From Scenedesmus sp. ARA3 (Eukaryota; Chlorophyta; Chlorophyceae; Sphaeropleales; Scenedesmaceae): a DNA stretch of 15,675 nucleotides. Positions 9,640-15,675 of this stretch are shown here, piece by piece. The stretch lies in the NCBI GenBank assembly GCA_004335835.1, contig RWJK01001448.1, positions 1-15,675 of the forward strand. Reading direction: 5' to 3'. The stretch's first letter is position 1; each line of letters starts with the position of its first letter. Below the pieces are notes generated by a model that saw only the letters and a list, made by a program, of their open reading frames with translations, was not told the DNA's origin and did no database searches. Made by a program: the position numbers and the translations under genes.

Positions 9640-11918
9640 CGGATCACTTAGTGACTAAGCAGGTAGGCAGGGAGGTGCGTGGCTCGCAGCACACCTTGAG
9701 CAGCCGGTTGAGGCAGCCGTCAGCCTCCCTGATACGGAAAAGGCAGGCAGGCAGACAAGCAGGCGGACAGGCGGATAACTTCGTGACTAAGCAGGTGGGC
9801 AGTAAAGTGTGTGATGATAAGGTCACACCTTGAGCAGCCGCTTGAGGCAGCCCTCAGCCTCCCTGCAATGGAGGGGAACAGGCAGGCAAGCAGGCAGGCA
9901 GGTGGGCAGGTGAGATTAATCTGATAGGTGTAAGCTGTGACACCTTGAGCAGCCGGTTGAGGCAGCCGTCAGCCTCCCTGCAGTACACAACGGCATGCAG
10001 GCGGACAGGCTAATGATCTGGTAGGGGATGTGTATGAATTTGACGTCACGCCGTGAGCAACCGGTTCAGGCAGCCATCAGCCTTCCTGCAGTAGAGCACA
10101 ATAGGCAGGCAGGCAGGCATCAACATCCGTATCGAATGCAATTTTGCATTGGAACCAAAGAACCAGCGGGCGAACCTCGGTGCAGCAGGGGGCCGAACGG
10201 CAGGCAGCAGCATTTGAGTTTTACGCCCACAGCGATAACAGCGGCTCAACGTCTACGTCCCTGCAGGGCATTCAACACAGGCAGGCAGGAGGCAGGCACA
10301 GGGACAGCCACCACACCTGCTGTGCATACCAACCAACAGCTGCGACAAACCCCAACAGTTTTTGGGATCCCATCCGCCCTTGCCCTTATAACCACCCACC
10401 TGCAGAACTGCCCCTGGCTGGGGTCGCAGCTGCACACGTGCACATCATCAGCATCAGCCGCTGCACGCGGCCTGCACACATACAGGTTGCGCTTCAGTCG
10501 CTTGAAGCCTGGAGGTTTAGGCCCGCAGCCGCTGCAGGGCTTTGACCTGCCGCCTGCAGGCTTGCCTGTTTCATCGCCGCTGCTGCTGCTTGTTGTGCTG
10601 CCGGCCCTGCTGAGCGGTGCAGCAGCAGTAGCAGCACCGCCAGATGCCAGTTCAGCCAACACCGCAGCAGCAGCAGCGGCAGCTGCGTCGTCCGCCCCGT
10701 GCAATGTCGCTGCTGCTGCAGCTGCTGTTGCCTTCTTGGCCCTTTTGCCCTGCTGCTGCCCACCGTCAGAGCGCTGCCGTTTCGACCCAGCTGCAGCTCT
10801 TGATGCATCTGCCTGCTGCTGCTGCTGCTGGCTGTGTCCTTGTTTCTTGTGCTGCTTGGCTTTCTCCCGGTAGCGCTGCGTGCGCTCCCGCTGCTGTTGC
10901 CGCCGCCGCTCCAGCTGCTGCAGCCACTGCTGCTGCTGCCGCTGCTGCTCCTGCAGCACCCCTTGCTGCGCTGCCAGCAGCTGCTGCAGCACTTGCTCCG
11001 CTGCTGCTCTGTCTGCTGCTGCTACGGGCCTAGCCCTGCCCACCAGGCGCTGATACTGTGCGCAAGCGTCGCACAGCACAACCTGGTGCTGCTGCTGCTG
11101 TACACCAGCAGCAGGTTGTGCAGCATCAGCAGAGCAAGCAGACACGACATCCATCGCGGTCCAGCTGTAAGGCGTCAGGCATGATGTGCAGTTACTGCAG
11201 ATCCTAAGCTCTTGTGCCCTGGCCTCCTGAAGCACATCAGCAGCAGCAGCTGCTGCTGCTGCACCATCCTCTGAGTCTTCTGTTGCTGCCAGGTCTCCTG
11301 CTGCTGCCGGTGCTGCTGCTGCTGCTGCTGAAAGCACAGACGCTGGCGGCCGCAGCAGCACGCCAGGCATTCCTGCAAGCAGGCCACCCGGCAGCTTCCT
11401 GTGCTTGCCGGTCTGCTGGTAGTGCTGTGTGCAGCAGTCGCATGTGAGCTTGGTGTAACCAGGGGCCCCAGTGCGCGCCCAAGACATGGAGTGAGCTGCT
11501 CCGCAGTGCTCGCAGCAGCAGCTCTTTGCAAGAACGTCAGCCCAAGCTGCTGCCGCTGCTGCTGCCGCCGCTGCTGCTGCGACATGTCTGACGGCTGCAG
11601 TCCCATCAGGGTTACTTTGGCGTCTTGTTGGCAGCTGTCCTGCAAGCGCCTTGCTTTGCTGCTGCTGCAGCGGCTGCTGCGGCTTCTTCTGCTGATCAAG
11701 CGCCTGCTGTCGGTCTGCATGGTGATCATCATCCTGCTGCTTGCTGCTGCAGGCCCACTGTCCCTGCTGCTGCTGCTGCTGCCGCACTTGCAACTGCAGG
11801 AAGTGCTGCTGCAGCTGCAGTAGGATGCTGCTGCTGGCTGCAGGCAGCAGCTGCTGGCTGCTGCTGTCATTGTCGTCATCATCACTGGCAATGAAGGTGT
11901 CGGGTGCCAGTGTGTACT

Positions 11919-11950
<32 letters not shown>

Positions 11951-11995
11951 GGCAGATGTCGCAACCAGTGAAGGTGTTGGGTGCCAGCGTGTACT

Positions 11996-12042
<47 letters not shown>

Positions 12043-12087
12043 GGCAGATGTCGCAACCAGTGAAGGTGTCGGGTGCCAGTGTGTACT

Positions 12088-12122
<35 letters not shown>

Positions 12123-12773
12123 GGCAGCAGCAGCAGGGGCAGGTGTTGCAGCCAGTGAAGGTGTCGGGTGCCTTGGTGTACTGCATGTGGCATGTCCAGG
12201 CAGTGACATGCGCACAGACATGCGGGCGGGGTGAGCAAACATTTCACGTCGTGCACGTCTAGTCATCATGGCCCACTGTATAATAAAGGCAGACCACATC
12301 ATGCGTCAGATGTGTTGTTGCGGCCTGTGGGCGTGATGGCCACACACCCGGGCCTGTGCCAGATTGTCATGACCCATGACTACTGCAATTGTGCCTGCTG
12401 CACAGGCAGCAAGCACCACATGACACATTACTTGAGCTGGCCTGCTGCCGCTGATATCATTTGCAATTGTCTCAATCAAAACGTGCATAGCTGGTTTTTG
12501 GCGAAACACATTGAGGTGGTATCCTCAAAACCCTCAGCAAACGCTTCGAAACAATCATCAAACTTTCATTGCTACTCGTTCTGCAACATAGTTCTAGCAC
12601 TGTTGTAGGATACTGCCAGCCTACTTGCCACGCCCGCTCAGCCCTTCTGAAACAAACAGGGACCAGCAGCACGCCTGCTCACCCGATGCAACTTGCCAAA
12701 GCTGTCTGGCAGCCACTGCATGTGGACCATGCTGCTGCTGCTGCCACTGTAATGCTTGTCGCCCTGCTGTTGC

Positions 12774-12804
<31 letters not shown>

Positions 12805-13432
12805 CATCAGGCGGCTCCTGCACTGGCTGCAGGACACCAGCACCACCACCACCATAGCAGTAGCAGTAGCAGCAGCAGCAACAGCATTAAAAGTGTCTGT
12901 GAGCGTCAGCAGAGTAGCTGGGCCTGATCAAACTGCCTCTCAAGCAGCACAACACGCGCACAGAAGGCAGGTGCCTGTGTATGTCCGGATGTGCTGCCTG
13001 TATTTTTATGATGCACGCACAGCACGGGCCAAATTGTCAGAGACACAGGCTGCAGCAGATGCGCCACAAGCATATGTTTCTCTTGGTGTCGTGCTTGGCT
13101 TCACATGCAGACATGTGGTATGATGTTAACATATAAACAGTCCAAGCCACTCACCAGCAAAGCTGCACTATCAAAGCACTCCACAGAGTAGACAGCACCA
13201 TCTCGTGGCTGCTGCCTGCAGTTCAAAATGAAATTCAATCTGTTTAGTCAAAGCCCTAGTGTGCAGGATCCCTGTAGGGTTTGCGACTTGCAGGAGCAGT
13301 AGGCACGACGCTACCTCCAATTCACCAGCATGGGCAGCTGTTCAGCAAAGAACACTGCAGTACAGCTCACCCAGACAGCATATGGTCCCTTTGATAGCTC
13401 TTGCATGGACGAACTATGCCTTTAGTTCTCAT
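7237..13432 (-). CDS. SET-domain histone lysine methyltransferase (AWS-SET-post-SET) with GATA-like fingers, 12 exons
   Basis: Nuclear enzyme that transfers methyl from S-adenosylmethionine to histone Lys; AWS plus SET plus post-SET points to the SET2/ASHH class, usually H3K36. Exons in order: 13432-13371, 13215-13155, 12826-12683, 11916-10400, 9563-9461, 9254-9158, 8922-8741, 8508-8432, 7947-7794, 7722-7678, 7615-7571, 7311-7237. All are GT-AG and phases agree, giving 853 aa. The start has ACCAAAATG context and an upstream in-frame stop. Domains: GATA-like fingers near residues 224-264 and 329-387; KRAKK signal near 480; AWS 582-629 (CSCDPSQGQFC, DGCLNRLLKVCCEPRSCPAG); SET 630-747 (GAKGWGVVAQQ, ARFINHSCEPNCETQKWQ, GTELTYDY); post-SET RCRCGAAACRGWLG near 760; three 15-residue coiled-coil repeats 785-829; acidic tail. 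The SET core is certain; exons 1-3 and the two mini-exons are predicted. Confidence 0.85.
7571..7838 (-). repeat. Three tandem 45-nt coding units separated by short introns
   Basis: Minus-strand units 7838-7794 (end of the post-SET exon), 7722-7678 and 7615-7571 encode LQAAEQEAERRVRRQ, LKAAEQEAERRVRRQ and LQAAAQEAERHVRRQ. Each is preceded by CAG and followed by GTGCGG or GTGCAC, so the second and third are flanked by acceptor and donor sites. Spacers are 71 and 62 bases. Each is phase 0 at both ends. Confidence 0.85.
9142..9190 (-). repeat. Exon edge duplicated in the next SET intron
   Basis: The end of the SET exon 9254-9158 with its donor (plus-strand 9142-9187) is copied at 9026-9071 in the following intron: CTGAACACAAGCACTCATCA against CTGAACACAAGTACTCACCG, then ACTCTGCCACCAGTG in both. 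In the copy the donor GGTGAGT has become GATGAGT, so it is dead. Confidence 0.85.
9512..10091 (-). repeat. Five copies of the AWS exon start with its acceptor
   Basis: The true AWS exon start (plus-strand 9512-9565) is followed by copies at about 9677-9732, 9824-9865, 9938-9981 and 10048-10091. All lie inside the 836-nt intron between exons 10400 and 9563. The shared core is CTTGAGCAGCCGGTTGAGGC then AGCCGTCAGCCTCCCTG. Three copies keep TGCAG and one TCAG at the acceptor. Copy 9677 extends furthest into the exon; the others stop at the AAGGTGT position. Confidence 0.95.
9578..9640. repeat. (GGCA)n microsatellite
   Basis: 63 bases, about 16 units of GGCA, in the AWS intron next to the true acceptor. 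Shorter runs of the same unit occur beside each exon-edge copy (9741-9770, 9880-9910, 10100-10120), so the microsatellite was probably part of the duplicated segment and then expanded in one copy. Confidence 0.95.
11890..12185 (-). repeat. Four copies of a CTG-tract plus exon start in a SET-gene intron
   Basis: On the minus strand, (CTG)n-CAG|TAC followed by ACACTGGCACCCGACACCTT occurs with exon-start positions 11916, 11993, 12085 and 12180, spaced 77, 92 and 95 bases. The first continues into the long fourth exon (YTLAPDTFIASDDD...). The others run into the next CTG tract. CTG tract lengths differ among copies. Confidence 0.9.
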
Positions 13433-14002
13433 TTTGGTGGCCGCGCACTGGCCTCCTCGCCAGATGCTGTTGCTGCTGATTCAGCAGTCAGCAGCGCTGT
13501 TGATGGATTGCCATTGCCCAACAGGGGCCCCAAGGGCTCTGCAGAAGCTGTACTGCGTGAAGCGTGCCGATTGAAGGGAGATGTTGACAGTTCGTCACAG
13601 CAGTTGCATGCTGTGAAGTGCTGTGATCAGATGCCAACAACAAGGCGCAAAATTCAAACAGCTTGCGGAGGATAGGTCGATCTGGGATGGTGCTGCTCGA
13701 TGAAAAGCTAGAGCTTTGAATTTTGCACGTATCACATTCAACGGCGTGCTCACAGAGCTCAGAGTTCGAACGCAGTGCGCATGTAACAGCTGTGTCACCA
13801 GGGTTTGAAGAGTGTACACGGCTCTTAATGCCTAGGATCGCCTGAACTCTGTTTTGATCGTTTCTCGCATTACATGTGATGTCAAAGACACTTTTGCACC
13901 CCACAACTGTTCTACTGCTGCCAGTACACAGTCAGGCTTGCGAGCAATACTCACTCTTGATGCATAATTGACGTCGTTTCAACAAATCTCGTCGAGTTTA
14001 AA
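13433..14002. other. Divergent intergenic region between SET and DEG genes
   Basis: 570 bases that must hold both promoters. Frames of 138 aa exist on each strand, overlapping one another, but neither shows family motifs. No TATA box is obvious. A sequence TTTAAAATG immediately precedes the DEG start. Confidence 0.5.
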
Positions 14003-15399
14003 ATGATCGGTGGCCTCAGCTGCAGCCAGCAGCGTTTGAGGACCGGTTGTCAGCAACTGCAGCTGTGTACTACAGCTGCTGCTGCTAAGCCCAGGCCCAG
14101 GGGTTGCATTGTGTCCTGCAAGCAGCCACGGCAGGTAGCAGCGTATAGCCACCGTCATAATTTAGCAGCCGAAAGCCAGTATGCAGCAGCAGAAGCGCAG
14201 GCAGCGCAAGCAGGTTGTGCAGACGCCCACGCATTAGCGCGCCACGCTCTGCCCCAAGAACAGCGACCGCAGCAGCAGCAGCAGCAGCAGGAGCAGCAGC
14301 AGCAACCGAACTGGCTGCTGCAGTGGCTGCAAGGGCCACGGCTTGCAAAGATCCTGGCAGCAGCAGCATTGCTTGCGCTGCTGCCAGGGCCTGGCAGGCG
14401 CTCTCAGGCGCTTGCAGCAGCACTGCCGCCACCATGGCAGGCCATACACACACCCATGACGAGCAGCAGCAGCAGCAGCAGCAGGGAGAGTGCTTTGTTG
14501 CAGGGAGCAGCAGCATCGAGCGGTAGCGCTGCTATGCAGCTAGGGGCCCTGCTGAACTCCTCGCCATATGGCGGGCTTGGCAATGGACCAGCCACACATT
14601 CCAGCAGCAGCAACGAGACAGCATCAGCAGCAGTCACATCTAGGTTCTCAGGTCCTAGCAGCCACAGTCTGGGCAGCGGTAGCAGCAGCAGTGCTACAGC
14701 AGCCTTTCCTGCACCCAGCAGCTCAACCAGTAGCAGCCCCAGCAGCAGCAACAACTGCAGCCCCAGCAGTGGAAACCCTAGCGCTGGCAGCAGCAGCGGC
14801 AGTGGCGCCAGTGCAGCGCCGGCAGCAGCAGCAACAGCAAGCAGCAACAGCAGTGGTCTGGAGGACCTGCTGGCGTATGAGCGTGCAGCAGTCGACTTGT
14901 TTGCTGCTGCTGTGCCGAGCGTGGTTAACATCACACACATGCGCGCTATGCAGGTGCGGGGCTACGTGTGAAATGTCTGGCTTTGCCAGTCAGCACTCGG
15001 CGCCTTCATGTGCTGAGGTGGTAGTTTTGCAGGGCATGCTTCATTTCAAACCCCTTGCGCAGCTGGCTTGTCATGCTGTGCTTCAAGCACGGCAAAACAG
15101 CCCAGCTTGCTGTGTTGTTGCAGCGCTTGAGCTGGCATAAGTTGATCATCTTTGCAGCATGTCTGCGCATGCATCACTCCTCCTGCACGCTGCACACCCA
15201 CAAGCCAGGTGTCAAGCAACAATAACACACAGCAAATGCAACACGCTCTGTGCAACATAATAACATCAATAACATGTCACATGCCATGCACTGTACCGTA
15301 CCGCAGAACTTCTACACGCTGGACATCCACCGCATGGCTGTGGGCCAGGGCAGCGGCTTCATCTGGGACAGGGCGGGACACGTCATCACCAACTACCAC
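14003..15399 (+). CDS. DEG1-like lumenal serine protease, first two exons
   Basis: HtrA/Deg-family trypsin-like endopeptidase; in plants the DEG1, DEG5 and DEG8 members degrade damaged photosystem II proteins in the thylakoid lumen. Exon 14003-14953 (317 codons, phase 0) and 15307-15399 (31 codons) join with GT-AG sites. They give [16 protein letters not shown], then [20 protein letters not shown] and [11 protein letters not shown], which ends on the catalytic His; Asp and Ser lie beyond the window. DEG1 matches best (FTLDVLEVPQGSGSGFVWD). The leader looks bipartite: a Ser/Arg/Gln-rich plastid-type start, poly-Gln near 90-102, then a hydrophobic stretch near 114-128 before SQALA at 134-138, a lumenal cleavage site. 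About 140 residues of Ser/Ala/Gly/Pro linker follow, unusually long for the family. The intron 14954-15306 has donor GTGCGG. Family certain, subgroup probable. Confidence 0.9.
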
Positions 15400-15615
15400 G
15401 TGAGCTGCCAGAGGGGTGAAGGATAAAGGAACAGCAGGGTGCAATCGGCACAATGTGGCCGCCACCATGGAACCCGTCAGTTCCCTTTGCCGTCTTCCCA
15501 TCGGGGTTGGTGTTGTACTGTGCTAAGAGTTCTGCACTGTGGACATTCACACTGTTCACCACGTCCAAGTAGAGGCTGCGGTGTCATGAGAGCAACGCTC
15601 ACAGGTACTCCTGTC

Positions 15616-15618
<3 letters not shown>

Positions 15619-15675
<57 letters not shown>
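15619..15675. repeat. CTG/GCT tract running off the window
   Basis: At least 19 GCT units, in the second DEG intron, continuing past the window edge. In the sense direction it is CTG, as in the other introns of the window. Confidence 0.95.

Noticed and set aside
9512..10091. Regularly spaced repeats that look like a CRISPR array
   Set aside because: The repeat is an exon edge, spacers are GGCA-rich and uneven (about 169, 135, 115 and 110 bases apart), and the DNA is eukaryotic.
10246..12186. Minus-strand 646-codon open frame taken whole as a gene
   Set aside because: Its first 90 codons are CTG-tract read as Cys, Leu and Ala runs, and its last 51 read through a GTGGGT donor. Only 11916-10400 fits as an exon, in phase with its neighbours on both sides.
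13259..13904. Two overlapping 138-codon frames on opposite strands
   Set aside because: Neither has a recognisable domain. The first covers the SET gene's exon 1 in antisense, and the region is better explained as 5' flanks of two divergent genes.

Overview
This is nuclear DNA from a eukaryotic green alga, most likely a chlorophyte of the Chlorophyceae (Scenedesmus/Chlamydomonas-like; genus not decided from sequence alone). The reasons are: intron-rich genes with GT-AG introns whose donors are mostly GTGAG or GTGCGG, long CAG/CTG tracts encoding Ala, Gln and Ser runs, a TGTAA poly(A)-type signal, a replication-type divergent H3/H4 pair, and a DEG1-like protease with a plastid/thylakoid-type leader. 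Most short open frames here are shadows of CAG/CTG repeats. Genes were assembled by matching protein family motifs and checking that every splice junction keeps phase.

Layout. (1) 1-980: histone H3 (minus strand, cut by the window edge) and histone H4 (plus strand) diverge from a 262-bp promoter with a TATA box for each; H4 is followed by an animal-type histone 3' stem-loop. (2) 1432-2728, minus: a two-exon Erv1/ALR FAD sulfhydryl oxidase. (3) 3320-5487, plus: HslV, the proteasome-like peptidase, core in four exons, probably with a separate 5' exon coding a mitochondrial presequence. (4) 5774-7236: no supported gene; a 69-bp direct duplication and decayed copies of the next gene's 3' end. (5) 7237-13432, minus: a 12-exon SET-domain histone lysine methyltransferase (AWS-SET-post-SET, SET2/ASHH type) reconstructed as 853 aa, carrying two GATA-like zinc fingers upstream of AWS. 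(6) 14003 to the window end, plus: first two exons of a DEG1-like thylakoid-lumen serine protease.

The genes are not an operon. H3/H4 is a coordinately expressed pair; Erv1 and HslV are both expected in mitochondria; the methyltransferase probably acts on histone H3, whose K36-containing tail is encoded at the left edge, though that adjacency is probably chance.

The most unusual signal is structural. Introns of HslV and of the SET gene repeatedly contain partial copies of their own neighbouring exon edges, splice site included. At 7571-7838 such a duplication appears to have produced three consecutive in-frame 45-nt coding units separated by 71- and 62-nt introns. This looks like an ongoing process of tandem duplication that creates ghost exons, candidate alternative splice sites and perhaps new introns.
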